In this document: in pieces, positions 37,675-50,322 of the stretch | How the letters are laid out: every line of letters begins with the position of its first letter | How positions within the stretch are numbered: the first letter of the stretch is position 1 | Assembly: GCA_024336345.1 (NCBI GenBank) | Contig: JANFOG010000012.1 | Location: 62,001 to 126,000 of the forward strand | Direction: 5' to 3' | Source: Mariannaea sp. PMI_226 | Taxonomy: Eukaryota > Ascomycota > Sordariomycetes > Hypocreales > Nectriaceae | DNA: 64,000 nucleotides | Position numbers and translations under genes: made by a program | Notes under the pieces: generated by a model | What the model was told of the DNA's origin: nothing | Databases searched by the model: none | The model's input: only the letters and a program-made list of their open reading frames with translations

Positions 37675-39155
37675 ATGCAGCAGTGGCAGGTCGGCCCAGT
37701 GCCGGACTACGTCTACTCCAACTCCACCCATCAGCCCAATGATATGCAGTGAGTACATCATCTCCTTGTCCCTTGTACTTCAACTCGCATCAACTTGCTG
37801 CCACTTGTCAACGGCACACCAGGTTGTTCTTGTACCCAATGTACCCCCATCCCTGGCACGCTGGCATATTCCTTCCCCTCGGCGGCTGGGGAACTCCAGT
37901 CGCTGTATCACCATCTCTGTGCATCTCTCTTGCCCATCTTTTATAACATCCCGTCGTCGTTGTTCCTTTGGGACCTGGGACTACTTTTCCTTTTGTCCCT
38001 GCAGATCCCTCTTGGGCACATCCGGTCCACCGACCATCATGCCCATACCAGGCCATGACATGTTCACTGCTACGTCCCACGGTTGAGGCAAGACAGTCTG
38101 CTAACCGGCCCCCGTCATAGCAATCACCCATACCAGGCCGACATGGCCCGTCGCAACGAGCGTATGGAATTCCCTTATGGTGCTCCCCAGCCCAATATGG
38201 CACCTCAACAGCAACACCATCCTGCTCCCGTTCAACCTCCCATGAACGTCCAACCGCCTCCCAACGGACCTACCACGCAACAGACTACAACCTCAGCTCC
38301 AACTCCGGGCGGCCGACAACGGAAGCGCCCCGCTCCATCCGCTGCCCCAGCTCCGCCACCGGCGTCGTCGGCCCCGCCCGCTCCTCTCACTCCATCACAG
38401 GCTCAGGTGCCGCCTCCTGTTCCCGCACCTTCTGTCCCTCAGGGCGCCCCTCCATCCCAGGCTCCCGCTTCCGCTGAGGAATCAACCGCTACACCAGTTG
38501 CTCCGCCACCCGCCAAGAAGAGCAGGACAAATACTCCATGGACGCCTCAGGAGGAATTGAGGCTCAAACAGATGCGAGATGCTGGTAATAGCTGGGCCGA
38601 AATTGCCAAGGTAAGTTTGATAATGCAAGGCAGAAAAAGAGGAGAGTTGATTGGCTAATGCTTTGCGCAGACCTTTCCTACCAGAACAGAGGGTTCTGTC
38701 AAGAAGCACTGGTATAAGGTATGAATAATAGGATACCAACCTGCCACAGCCCAAGTTTCGGGTCTAATAACGTTTTAGGACATGCATTACGCTGAATTTG
38801 CCGAGGACGAGGTAAGCATTCTACCACCCCTTGCTACTGAACTCTGGTGCTGACTTACCACTTTATCAGAGTCAAGCTCTCTTGAACGCGATCAAGGAGT
38901 ACGAGAATAATAAGTGGAAGAGTATTGGCCAAAAGGTCGGCAAGCCTGCAAAGGTATGAAATAAAAAAAAATTTAATCTTTTATGGTTTTCAAGGAGGAA
39001 CACAGCTGACTAAGATTTGCAATAGGCTTGTGAACAATATGCCAAAGAGCACTTCCCTGGTAAGATCATGAGGCACTGCCCATAATAAGGGCAAAACAAT
39101 AATGGTCAATCTAACTAGAGTGATAGATCTCTTCGCGAATGCCAAGGGTCGATGA
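37675..39155 (+). CDS. Double Myb/SANT-repeat protein
   Basis: This is a 263-residue putative nuclear DNA-binding protein. Exons 37675-37748, 38121-38610, 38671-38718, 38779-38811, 38870-38953, 39026-39059 and 39127-39155 all have GT-AG junctions and join in frame. Residues 25-160 are Pro/Gln/Ala-rich with a basic patch (GRQRKRP). The first Myb repeat is at 163-204 (TPWTPQEELRLKQM, SWAEIAKTFPTRTEGSVKKHWYK). The second is at about 211-254 (EDESQALLNAIKEYENNKWK, IGQKVGKPAKACEQYAKEHF). The start ATG follows TTCAGAAC, which could itself be the acceptor of a leader intron. The long 372-bp first intron is the least certain part. The gene faces away from the other Myb gene across the large gap. Targets are unknown. 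Confidence 0.82.
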
Positions 39156-42100
39156 AGCTGAGTCTTTATTTGACGGGTCCATGTCATGTCATGGTTATCA
39201 ATATGGTTACGGAGAAAAAGTGACCTCGTTGGTAAATCCGTCCATACCGCCACGGTGCACTTGCCAATTTTCATTTTTTTGAGGCAAGGTTAGGTGGCAA
39301 AGAGTACGCGCACAGAACAAAAAAATTATTGTGAGCCGACTTGTTCGGCAGTTTCATTTTTACCTTCACTCAGGACTTGTTTAATGTATCCCCTCGCCAT
39401 TTCCCTTCATTCTTCGTCTTTCGATGTCGTGGTAATGATGGGAAGGGCGAGCAAATTCATAAATTTTGGGACAAGGTGGCTTTGGAGGACTATGGCTGGC
39501 ATTGGCATCCTGGACAAGTTGACCAGGATGAATGACGGATAATGCTTGCAGGCAATTCTTGTATTGGTTTGTCTGTCAAGGCTGGCGGGATTCAATTGGA
39601 GCATGGGACTCTGACTCAGAGATGGATCGGTGAATGGTTCGTTGGTCAAGGGATAAATTGCAGAAGGGAGAGTTTGTCTGATCGAATGACTTGGTGGGCT
39701 TGTTTTCGAGTATCTTCTTTCTATTTCTTTGGACACGTCTGATGTAATTGCCTGGGCGAGACGCGGAGGCGAACCGTTGCGAAACGGGGCCCGGAGCAAG
39801 AGACGACGGGCTTGTTGAGGTTGAACATTTTCAATTCTTGTCTTCTTATCATTCTTTCTTCCTTGGTTGGAAAGGCGGTGGGGGGGAGACTGTCGAATTA
39901 GGTTCATTGGTAGTTATGTATACCCAATGCTTGGTTTTGGTTTTACATGCCTTGTGTTGTTGATATGCTATTGAGTGTTCCAAGTTACAGGTAACTCGAC
40001 GTACTGACTGCAATCGGACCTGGTGGCCAAGGGGATCCTTGGCCTGGTAGAAGTACCTCGCTTGATATTGGGGTGAATGGAGCAGCACTGAAAAGTGTAG
40101 TTTATTGTTTCAATGTACCCATGTACTTTGAGAGGCTGCCTGTTTCGCGGTATCATGAAGTTGCGCAGGTATGTATATACATCTGTACAGGGGTACACGG
40201 GAAGTGGATGGGAATCACTCACACTGGTGGGATCAGGTACCAGGACCTTGGTGCGGGGCTAATGGGGAGAGGAGCGGGAGTGAAAAGGGTTGATCAAAGT
40301 ATCGTCTAAGTAGACATGGTCTAGAGGTAGAGGCCTCGGAGTCATGTAGTGAATGTACTTGGAGCGGAGGTAGCTAATGACGGCGGGTCATTGTAAGAAA
40401 ACCCACCCGGCAGTTATCTGCACTCACGATCATTCGGCAAGGTTGGACAGAGCTGAGGCTGGAGTATTAACGCTCCAATATGCGGGTGCAGCATATTGAT
40501 ATTGGAGATATTGACAGTCACTGGCAGCTTTCGTGCGGTGTCGATAATCAGATACGGGGTTGGCTCATCAATCAACTTTAGCTAATGACATACCGGCACA
40601 GGATTCCGCTTCTCGTCCACTCGTCCGAGGCATGAACAACATCAGGCTGTCAGCCACCCAGCAAGAGAGAAGCAGTGATCACTTGGTGGCGGGATTAACT
40701 ATTGCTGATGTTGAAGCTGCACTTCGCGCATTTTCGCATTGGCTACCCTATACGAAACGGGCCGAACCTCGGGGTCTCCTTAAAATATGTTTGCAACTCT
40801 GTGAGGACGGCGTGTGCCTGTGGACCGTACGCAGAGCGGATGTATTTCGCCGGTACTGAGGAATGTTTGCACTCCCCCCATTATTCTTATGAGCTATTAC
40901 AGACGCTTAGTGGACTATATGGCCGCACGATTGATGTACAGGTAGATCCCCCATGGTCACCTTTTGGTCGTTGTACCAAGTAGCATATAGAGTACTTTCT
41001 CTCTGGGTAGGTACTTGAGTATTTGGCCACTCTACCGTTCGAACCTATTTTAGGGTGGCAGTTCGGAGTACATAAGACTACCTTTCCAACGTACCTACCT
41101 ACCGTAGGTAACTAGGAACCGGCTTAGTCGAAGCGAGAGATATGGGACTGAATACGAGATTGGGAGACAGTCACTCGCACACCAGTACGCCATTGTTCGT
41201 GGCGGATAACAAGAAGCAATTGCTGGAGAAACACTGAACGAGGCGATATGGATTTTGTGCTCATGTTGTGATTAACATTGAGATATGCACGGGAGACTAT
41301 GACGATCGACACGAGACCTGAGTCAGAGGTTTCTGAACGTTGTGTTCTCGCCCTGGGGAATGCGATTGTTTAAAGCTAGGTTTCAGGGCGTTGTACAATT
41401 TATTTTGCGACAACGGACGAAGGAATGCGCATAGCATTCCTCAAACCATCGATTGTATCAAGGGTCGACTTTGTCGCGAGGTCTTATTGTTAGGATTAGA
41501 ATTGAGAGAAATATCGAGCACAAGCGAAGCTTTGAATAATATTAGCAAATGCTTGTGTTCGAGTCCGGAATATGCCATATCTATCGCTGGCTGTCCCCAG
41601 GATGAAGTAGTTGTCAAATGGTCACGTGTCACATGTGCCGACTTCTGTCAAGGCATTGACTGTATTCCAGACTTTTTCGAAGCTTGTAAAGGGCTGTTTT
41701 ACATTATCAAGTAATGCACGACGGGCAAAGGCGGCTGTTTCTGCCTCCGCAGCCTCAAACGCCCAACCAGCAGAGACGGCCTGGTAAGCGGGGAAAGAGA
41801 ATGAAATGTGGACAGACAGGGCAAGGGTATGATTAGCTCGCTCCACCTCATGGGCGCCCATGCACGAGGGTGTTCAGAGCACTTCGTACAGGATAGGTAC
41901 GTACAAAGGAGCAGTCTTACTTCGGGAGCTGCTACTTTTTGCGAAGAAAAAATCCCGTGATCCTAGCTACCTACCTTACCTTAGCTTACCTGACATTACA
42001 GAACCTACAGTACCGCTAATTATACGAAGCGATGTAGTGAGCTACTAATTATTTCAATACTTAGGAGATAGAAGCAAGTGCTGTAGCTCCATAAATACGA

Positions 42101-44323
42101 AGTGCAAGTAAGCACAAGGCGGGAAATGTCTACATATACTGTATACGGAGCATACTATGTATCCGTGCTATGGTGCATTGCAGCAGGAGATAGAATTGGG
42201 CGCTCGCTGAATCGCTCAATCGCTCAATCGCTCACGATTCTTCAGGGGCGCCACAGGCCGAGGGCCCGCCCTGGTGTTGGCACTAAAGAGCGCCGCGCAA
42301 TCTTGGCTTGGGCGGTCTATGCATCATCGATGACTGGCAGACGCACAAGATTTTGTGCGACCGCCCAGTACGCAGGTACAAGAAGCTTGGTCGCTTTTCC
42401 AGCGAGCGATTCAAGATATGTAAGTATTCCTTCTACCCAATTTCTACAACAGACCGGAATACCTGAGCTTTGCCCATGGTGTTGCTTCTTGTATTAGCCA
42501 CTAACTTGGTGGGGGACTATAGCTTAGGCAGTCTGGGGGATGTGATATCGTATCGAGGCTGCGGGACGAGACGGCCGTGATAACCCGTTTTGGCAAAACT
42601 GCTCCTCGTTTTTCCCCCCTCCCACTCTTTTCGGTGACTGATGGTCACTTACCGTCCGGTGTCGTCGTATCCCCGCCTGATAGGGAGCTTTTCACAACGG
42701 TTCATGTCACGAAGAAGTGAGGAGCCCGATTTTTTTCCTCTCCTTATTCGTTTTATTGCGGTTATGCCTGCCCAGTTATCTTGTCTGTAATGAGGTGAGT
42801 CGCAATGATAGAGCGCAATTTGGTATCAAACACCATAAATCACCATACGTGACTCCTCACCATGTTGCACGAGACCTTTGGTTCTAATTGCATCGAGTAC
42901 GTCACTAAGAGAGCGAAAAAAAATTAAAATAAGCGCTGCCGATTTCCCCTTGCTGATGAACCTCTGCTAACTTCGCTCTCAAATCACTTGAACCCCAGCA
43001 GGGCTAGACACAATCAGGCAAAGCCCGGTCTAGCGACTCTTGGTCCTGGCGCGATACGGGCAAAGGGTAATTATCCAAACTGGGGGAGCTTGTGGGCTTT
43101 GCGCCCCCTGATTGGCCAAGTCGGGTCTTATTACCCAACACCCCGGTTCATCTCTGGCTCCTTTTTCCTTCGTTCAACACGCTTCCGAGACTCTCTCAAG
43201 CCCTTTTCGAAGGGGGCAAGGCTCCAAGGCTCCAAAGAAGGGGGGGAAGTGCAGTAGGAAGGAGGCAAGGAGCAAGGACGGACCACGAGTGGGTTCGTGT
43301 TATGCAGGCTTATGATCAATTTGCTGTGATTGATAGCCTGGAATCATGGCAAGCGCAGGGCTGCCAGGAACCAACTCCATCCCAAGATGGGAAAGAGCCT
43401 AACTCACCTCACCATCCATGGACTAGAGTTATCCTGCTGATGAGTCCTTCTTCTTCTCCTGCTCGGTCTACCGTGCCGGTTTCCATTCCCCGGCCTTTCT
43501 CTCTTTCCCTCGTTCCCCTTCCCACGTTTTGTGCTTCCTTCTCCTTCACATTTACGATTCCCTCCCCACTAACAAGCACCTTCCCCTTCCCCCTTCCCCC
43601 CTTACCCCCCGACAGTCGTTTCTGGACGCGCACAGAATATTCCTACTCTGTTTGCCATCTTCTCACGATTCGTTCAACGTAGTAATTATTCTTTTTTGAT
43701 TTCTTCCCCCCTTCTTCCCAACTCTCGTTACACCAGTTCTGCCCGCGCTTGATCTCCTGGTTGGATAGGAGAATCTGCCTACGCGCGCCCTGCAACAACA
43801 CCTACTCCCTCACACTCGCTCGCTCTCAGAAGGAATCCAGGACCCGTCCCTGGTGAACATTTCGTTCTCCACGCCTGCATTCCTGCATTCCAGTTACCTG
43901 GCTTGGAATAACAAATAGAAGTCTACCTTCTTTTTGTATTCCCTTCCCTTCGTTCTGTCCGCGCGACTCGACCATTTGTCCCATACGGCATCCCATCGCC
44001 TAACCCTTACCCACGACTCTTTCTGAGCCCGTCTCTCTCCCACCTCACTCGCTTTTTGGGATTTGTTTTCTTCACCAAGCAGTTGCCTCGATCCTGCCTC
44101 GATCAAAGACGATCAACTTAATAATAATAATCGACTGACTAACCAACCACCTACCGCTTAATATCGACACCGACGACAACATCACTTCTTGGTTTGGCCC
44201 TTATCTAGAAGTCATTGCCATTATTAGGTCAACTATAGTCGTCAAAACCCGCTTCTTCGACTGTTTCCAACTCACCCATTGTTCTTTTTCTCTGAAAGGT
44301 CTTTCACTCGACACTCGTTCATA
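39156..44323. other. 5.2-kb region without a convincing gene, upstream of the Crh-type gene
   Basis: Short frames here have no recognisable domains. An 8-bp tandem repeat (AATCGCTC, three units) lies at 42209-42234. The last 0.9 kb (about 43440-44320) is C/T-rich and probably forms a long promoter and leader for the cell-wall gene. Weakly protein-like frames at 41340-41861 on both strands are noted among the findings. Confidence 0.55.
42209..42234. repeat. 8-bp tandem repeat
   Basis: Three consecutive AATCGCTC-type units are visible on the plus strand. Confidence 0.85.
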
Positions 44324-45781
44324 ATGTTACAATCTATTCTCCTGACCGCGCTTCTGAGCGCTGGTTCTGTTCTAGGCGCTGGCACTCAGTGTAGTCCCGA
44401 CAGCAAGTGCCCTAAGGATTCGCCTTGCTGCTCCAGTAAGAATTCCTTCCTTTCTCCCAATTGATTGACTATGATATGTATCATTTGCTGACACTTAATA
44501 GCCTATGGTGAATGCGGTGTTGGTGCCTACTGCCTTGGTGGTTGTGATCCCATGTCCTCCTTTTCCCTCGATGCCTGTGTCCCTGGACCAGTCTGCCAAG
44601 ACCGTTCCATGAAGCTGAACTCTCTTGATCGGGTGGCCGATATTAGCGAATACCTGGGTGATGCTTCCAAGGCTGATTGGGTTGCCCAGGGCGAGCCTCT
44701 CATCTACAACAACAACCTGCTCCTAACCATGCCCAAGGACAGCGTCGGCACCGTTCTCTCGTCGACCGTGTACTTGTGGTATGGCAACGTCAAGGCCAAG
44801 TTCAAGACTAGCCGTGGCGCTGGTGTTGTCACTGCTTTCATTCTCTTCTCCGATGTCAAGGACGAAATTGACTTCGAGTTTGTCGGAGTTGATCTTGACA
44901 CTGCCCAGACGAACTATTATTTCCAGGGTATCACTGACTACCACAACTCGGGCAACATCAGCGTGAGCGATACATTTGACGACTGGCACACTTATGAGGT
45001 TCGCTGGACTCCTGACAAAATCGATTGGGTTATTGACGGCAAGGTCGGCCGCACCAAGTTGAGGGCAGACACCTGGAATGATGAGACCAAGAACTTCGAC
45101 TTTCCTCAGACACCTGCTCGTGTTCAGCTGTCCATCTGGCCTGGCGGTCTTGCTAGCAACAACAAGGGCACAGTCGATTGGGCTGGTGGCGAGATTGACT
45201 GGAACGCCCCTGATATTCAGAACTACGGCTACTACTTTGCCACCTTCTCCGAGGTTGACATTGAGTGCTACAACTCCCCCACTGCTCCTGGTACCAACAA
45301 GAACACGGGCTATTACTACGATAATATTCGCTGCACCAACGACACTGTTGTTGATGGCGACAAGAGCACCATCATTGCTTCACTCCAGGCTTCTGGTCTT
45401 GACCCAAACAAGGGCAAGAAAACTGCCACCAAGAGCTCATCCTCTAAGACCTCGACCTCCGACGACTCTTCCGAGAGCTCCGAACCCGCCAGTATTCCAG
45501 GAGGTGGAAATGGATCTTCTGGGGACGACCACAGCGACGACGACAGCAGCAACAATAACTCAAGCAACAACTCTAATGACAATGATTCAAGCTCGAGCAA
45601 TAACTCTGGCTCTAGCTCCAACAACGCCAATAGCTCTAACTGCAAATCCAGCAGCTTCAACCAGGACTGCGGCAGTGACAGCACCAGTGAGCACTCTAGC
45701 AATGGCAAGAGCGGTAGCTCGAAGGCCAGTGCTAGCGCATTGGCCATTATCATTGCCGGATGTGCTCTGTTTTGGCTATAA
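44324..45781 (+). CDS. GPI-anchored Crh/Utr2-type GH16 transglycosylase
   Basis: This extracellular cell-wall enzyme of the Crh family links chitin chains to beta-glucan. Exons 44324-44435 and 44502-45781 give 463 residues. A signal peptide (1-18) precedes a Cys-rich chitin-binding segment of CBM18 type (about 20-53). The GH16 domain carries the catalytic DEIDFEF motif with E159 as nucleophile and E163 as acid/base. Further family text includes WHTYEVRWTP, VQLSIWPGG and DWAGGEIDW. From about residue 300 the chain is Ser/Asn/Asp-rich, with very long runs, and it ends in a hydrophobic tail (LAIIIAGCALFWL), as expected for GPI attachment. The chitin-binding module points to the Crh2/Utr2 subgroup. 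The start ATG at 44324 begins directly with the signal peptide. Confidence 0.95.
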
Positions 45782-47146
45782 ATGCCTTCACTAAGCTGGG
45801 AAAGGGGTTGACATTGGTTGGTTATGCGCCCGCTGTCATAGTCGGCGCTACCAGCTTGTAACTGACTGGAGTATTATATTGCATCTGCTGCAGGTTTTGT
45901 CTGTTGACCGGCGTGTCTAATTGTGTATGTACATGGTTCTTTTTCTGTGATTATACCTCATTTTTTTTCTTTCTCATTTCCATCCTTTTTTCTTTTGGAG
46001 TCTTGTCTTTTACGAGAGACCGGGGAGGCGATCTGAGTCCGAGTTTTCGGGCATCAAGCAAGCGAGACGAGACATGGCCAGGATTGTATGTAATGGCTAT
46101 TCGGCCGTCCATTCCCTAAAGGTGAACTATTCGAAAGCTGCTGTCCACTTGTTCGTAATGGGGCCTACCTGAAGTTGCGTTTTTCTTTTGGAGCAATTCT
46201 TTGGCCTGTTGGGAGGTGGACTCTGCCGTTGTTTTTGGGGGAGCCCAGTGATACAGAGGAGTGGGATCAGAAGGTACCCAAAACAAAAACACTGTTCAAA
46301 TTTATCAAGTTGTGCCCTGTGCTTTCCGACTGAGTGACAAAGTGACAAGAAGTCTTTTTCCCGATTGGATAAATGGACAACACACTAATTGACCACGAGG
46401 ATCTTATGTGTGACTCGGATTATTATTTGGGTTAGTTTTTTTCTTTTTTTTTTTTTTTTCCTTGATACCGGACGCCGACAGTGCAGACAAAGGTAATTGT
46501 CACATCAAGAAGGTGGGAGATACAGCACAACGCATGCGACTCGCATTCCGAAGTGCGATGGTCGAGAATTGATTCGAGAGGAAATCTATCAGGTGAGGTC
46601 GCAGATGCGGGGGGGCTGCAGGCATTTCAGGCGGAGTTTTCCAGCCATGTTTATTGATGGGATGGATGAGCGGAGTCGTCATCGATGACATGGCAAGATT
46701 AGGAGACAGGTGATGCGCTTTCGTGAATGCGTCGGGTGCCGAACATGTTCAGATTGGTTGAGATGCTTGAGAGTTGAGTTTTGTTTTCAGTTCTCAGAAT
46801 TCTGATTCGCTTTTCGGGGATATGAGGCTGAGAGAGAGGCGGTACGAGGTGGGATAATGCTGTGAGACGATGGTTTGGGAGAATTGGAGATGCTGGATGA
46901 GCTTCTGAGTAGACAAGGGGATGTTTGGAGAGAAAGAACGTGAACTGATATAACATAACCGGCAACGACTTGCTGGTCATAAGATGCTGGCAACTATGCA
47001 TCCCGTTTGTTGCCTTTTACAGATTTGCAACATATCCATGGTCAACTCGCAGCGTTTGTGAAGACTCTAGTGCTGCTCTTGTCCAATGAGAGAGGTACTT
47101 GGGCTCGGGGAACATCGCCATACCCAGTCGACAAGCGTTGCACAGG
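45782..47146. other. Intergenic region between Crh-type and P450 genes
   Basis: This 1.4 kb has no supported gene. It holds a T-rich run at about 46437-46460. Confidence 0.55.
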
Positions 47147-48961
47147 ATGACCACATTTGACATGGATTTGGACACGCACAAGATAAATCCCGTGTGGCCT
47201 ATGACATGGTCACGAACCACACTCATCGCCAGCGCCGTTTGTGTCTTCTTCCTGCTCTTTCGAGCACATGTGGCAACTCGTCGCCCAAAGAATTACCCAC
47301 CGGGCCCTCGAACCATTCCCTTCCTCGGAAACCTCGCGTCCATCCCGGTGACGAAGTCGTACCTGTCATTCACCCTCTGGGCAAAGCAGTACGGACCGAT
47401 TCTGGGTCTCAAGGCCGGTCCGTTGGATCTTATTGTCTTGCACGACCCGGAGGATATTCACGAATTGTTTGACAAACGTGGACACATATATGCTGGGCGG
47501 CCGTACAACTACATTGCGTTGAACCATGTTTTTGATGCCGAAATTGGCCAGATCTTGCTATTTCAGAGGAACGACAAGTTGCTGAAGCGGTGGAAGAGAC
47601 CAGCAAGATGGTTCCTCAGTCAACAGGGAGTTGAGAGTCTTGGACCCATTATGGATGCCATGAGCACCCGATGTGTTAAACAGCTCGTCGACCGGCCGAA
47701 CGACTTCCTCGAACACCTTCGCGTATGGGCATTGAGCACACCACTGGTTGCTTTGAGCGGCCAGGCGGATGTGAGTGACGATCTGCTACAGACATATTTC
47801 TACCGACAGAGGCTCATGACAGGTTTGCTGGAGCCCGGGAAGACGCCTCCGGTGGACTTTGTCGTGCCGCTTCGCTGGGTGCCAGCAAGGTGGGCTAAGT
47901 GGAAACAAGATGCGAGGTTTATAAGGGACCACCAGGCTCGCTTCTATGGCGAGATGATAGCCCAAGTGAAGGCATCGCATGAGCGGCGGAAGGCGGAGGG
48001 AAGGCAGGGAGGGTGCGAGTACGTGGGTGTAATGGAGAGACTGATGGACGAGGGCATGTCGGAGAAGGAGATCAAGTGGTTATCGGGAGGCCTACTTGAC
48101 GCGGCGTTTGACACGTCGAGTGCAGTGGCAGTGAACTTTGTCGTCGCCTTGGCTGCGCATCCGCATGTGTTGGCAGAGGTGAGACGGGAGGTGGACCAAG
48201 TGTGTAAGGGGAAGATGCCCCGAGGAGAAGATGTAGGCAGAATGCCTTATTTGAAGGCCTGCATGTTGGAGGTGAGTTCTTTTTTTTTTTTTTCATTCTA
48301 GTCTTTTCTTTTCTTGTTTACTCACCATTTTCCACGTCTTATGTACCATGCATCTCCTTTTAGACATGGGTTTGAAGAGGTTGTTTGTATATTGTCGTTT
48401 TCACCGAGTGCATAGGCAGACAGACGTATCCGTCCTTTTCATGAAGCTGACAAGTGGAATCCAACTTAGATGCTTCGATGGAGGCCTGCCACACCGTTGA
48501 GTCTTCCCCATGTTGCCAAGTCAGACGACATGTACAAGGGCTACGTGATCCCGCGGGGCACAAATGTTGTGATCAACGCCTTTGCCATCTTGCACGACCC
48601 ATCGGTACACAAGGAGCCGGACAAGTTCGACCCAAGCCGGTACCTGGACGTGGGCACTCAGAGTGGCGATCGAACCAAAGTGACGTGGGTGTTTGGTGCT
48701 GGGCGACGGAAGTGCCTGGGTGATCAGTACGCGATGCAGGCACTCATGATAATCTTGGCCAAGATTGTATGGGCGATGGATATGGAGGTCCCCGAGGGAA
48801 CAGATCTGAGTCTTGAGGGAGGGTTCGATTGTGGGCTGCTGATGATGCCGAAGGAGGACTTGGTGGTGAATATGAGGGTGAGAGAGGGGAGGAAATGTGA
48901 GGCTGTGAGGGAATGGGAGAAGGGGGAGGAGGAGCTGAGAAAGATTTTGGGGACGAAGTGA
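47147..48961 (+). CDS. Cytochrome P450 monooxygenase (microsomal type)
   Basis: This is a heme-thiolate monooxygenase anchored in the ER by one N-terminal segment (TLIASAVCVFFLLF). Exons 47147-48271 and 48470-48961 give 538 residues. The proline hinge NYPPGPRTIPFLGN follows the anchor. The I-helix has DAAFDTS (318-324), with Ala-Phe in place of the usual Gly-x. The ExxR motif E375-MLR378 is rebuilt exactly across the intron. The heme loop is FGAGRRKCLG (450-459) with C457 as heme ligand. Sequence character is closest to the fungal O-methylsterigmatocystin-oxidoreductase-like (CYP64-type) group, but the substrate is unknown. The intron is 198 bp, longer than others here. No synthase gene of a metabolite cluster is in the window. 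Confidence 0.92.
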
Positions 48962-49336
48962 GAATGAAACTATTCAACTTGGGGAATAGATTTCACTGCG
49001 TAAGATATACCTCTTATTTCTCTCTCAGGGGTTCGATGAGGTGTGCTAGTGTTTCTGTAGCTGAAAAGATTTGTTGAGACGGTGATTGAATAAAACGGAC
49101 GAGACAGTATACGTTGACGCTGTGCTGAGATCAAATCATTATGGTTGATGCTGACTGATCTCTTGGGCAGTCGCAATTATATTGCTGCTAGGGATAGAAT
49201 CCGACCTCATTTTATGCAAATAAAGTCATGAAATTTAGGATTAGGGATGTCAAGGAAGACTCCTGGGAGGTTTTGTTAGTGTCTGAGGCTGTCTACCATG
49301 ATCCATGGTACATGTGGAGGTCGGGCATACCATGTG

Positions 49337-49371
49337 AGGCAGAAGGCAGAAGGCAGAAGGCAGAAGGCAAA
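49337..49371. repeat. 7-bp tandem repeat (AGGCAGA), five units
   Basis: Four exact AGGCAGA units are followed by one AGGCAAA unit. Confidence 0.9.
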
Positions 49372-49668
49372 AGTGGTGATGCTGATGTGTAATCCCACTT
49401 GCCGTTTGTGCAAATGCCGGTTTCTACGTACCATAGTAACTCATTAACTTATATGGTGCGGTTGTTCAAATGCCAGCCCAGATTTGGCCCGGCGAAGCTT
49501 GGTGGCGCTTTGTGGCGTTTGCAGGATCCTTTCAAGATGTGCACCGGGAGGAAAGACTGACCGAGAAGCCAATCATTTCCTCGAGATGCTCAAGATTCAA
49601 GTAATTGGTGGGTCTCCTTTCGCACTCGGTTTTGCTGTAACTAATCTGTACTATGTCTGTAACTTGGT

Positions 49669-49721
49669 GACTTCCATAGTGGGGAGCTTCCATAGTGGGC
49701 AGCTTCCATGGTGGCAGCTCC
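49669..49721. repeat. Imperfect 15-16-bp tandem repeat, about three units
   Basis: Units of the form AGCTTCCATAGTGGGC repeat with one or two changes each and end in a partial unit. A GC-rich block follows directly. Confidence 0.85.
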
Positions 49722-50322
49722 CGTGGCGCAGCCAGCCGCGCCTACGCCTGCCTCGTTTCGGCCTTAGCGCGCTTTCGGCTCTTCGTGCTTGTTTTCTTGG
49801 GCTCGCGCGACCGAAAGAAAGTAGCGAGTTCCAGAAAGAGCAGAAAGCGCGAGGTGCAGCACGCCCCCACAACTCTTGGTGGGGATTGCTTCACTGAGTG
49901 GACTAAGAAACCCGGCTCAACCTGGCTCAACCTTGTTCAACCTTGCTAAGGCTGGCTTTACGTTTGATCCATCGGGCAGATTGGCCTGGGACAACGGCGA
50001 CTGGCTGGCCGTGGCGTCCGATCTAGGTCGCAGATCGGGGGAACTTGTGGTCCCGCAGCTATCATCTGCCTGTTTCCCCCAATGTGGCCGTATAAGTCGG
50101 ATAGATTCACATGGGAAGAATACCGATGATGCGAAAATAGGATAAAAGGGAGAGAGAATCCTGCTGTGAAATAGGAATGAAGAAACCCATCAGAAACATT
50201 ACAACCATCAATCTCATCAGCCGTTTACAAAAACACCTACACAACAGCCTGCACTTACAGCCTAACATCTCTATTACATCACCAACCACCACCAACCCAA
50301 ATATCACTTTTTCGTATCAAAA

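Larger units (their letters stand above)
48962..50322. other. Intergenic region with short tandem repeats
   Basis: No supported gene. It contains AGGCAGA repeats (49337-49371), a set of imperfect 16-bp repeats (49669-49721) and a GC-rich stretch to about 49880, followed by GGCTCAACCT-type direct repeats near 49915-49945. Confidence 0.6.

Noticed and set aside
41010..41060. GTTCGAACC segment resembling a tRNA T-arm
   Set aside because: No matching acceptor stem, anticodon arm or D-arm could be paired around it on either strand.
43092..43682. 196-codon plus-strand frame upstream of the Crh-type gene
   Set aside because: The second half is a translated C/T-rich tract (Pro/Ser/Phe repeats) and no start or domain supports it. 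It is better explained as promoter or leader.
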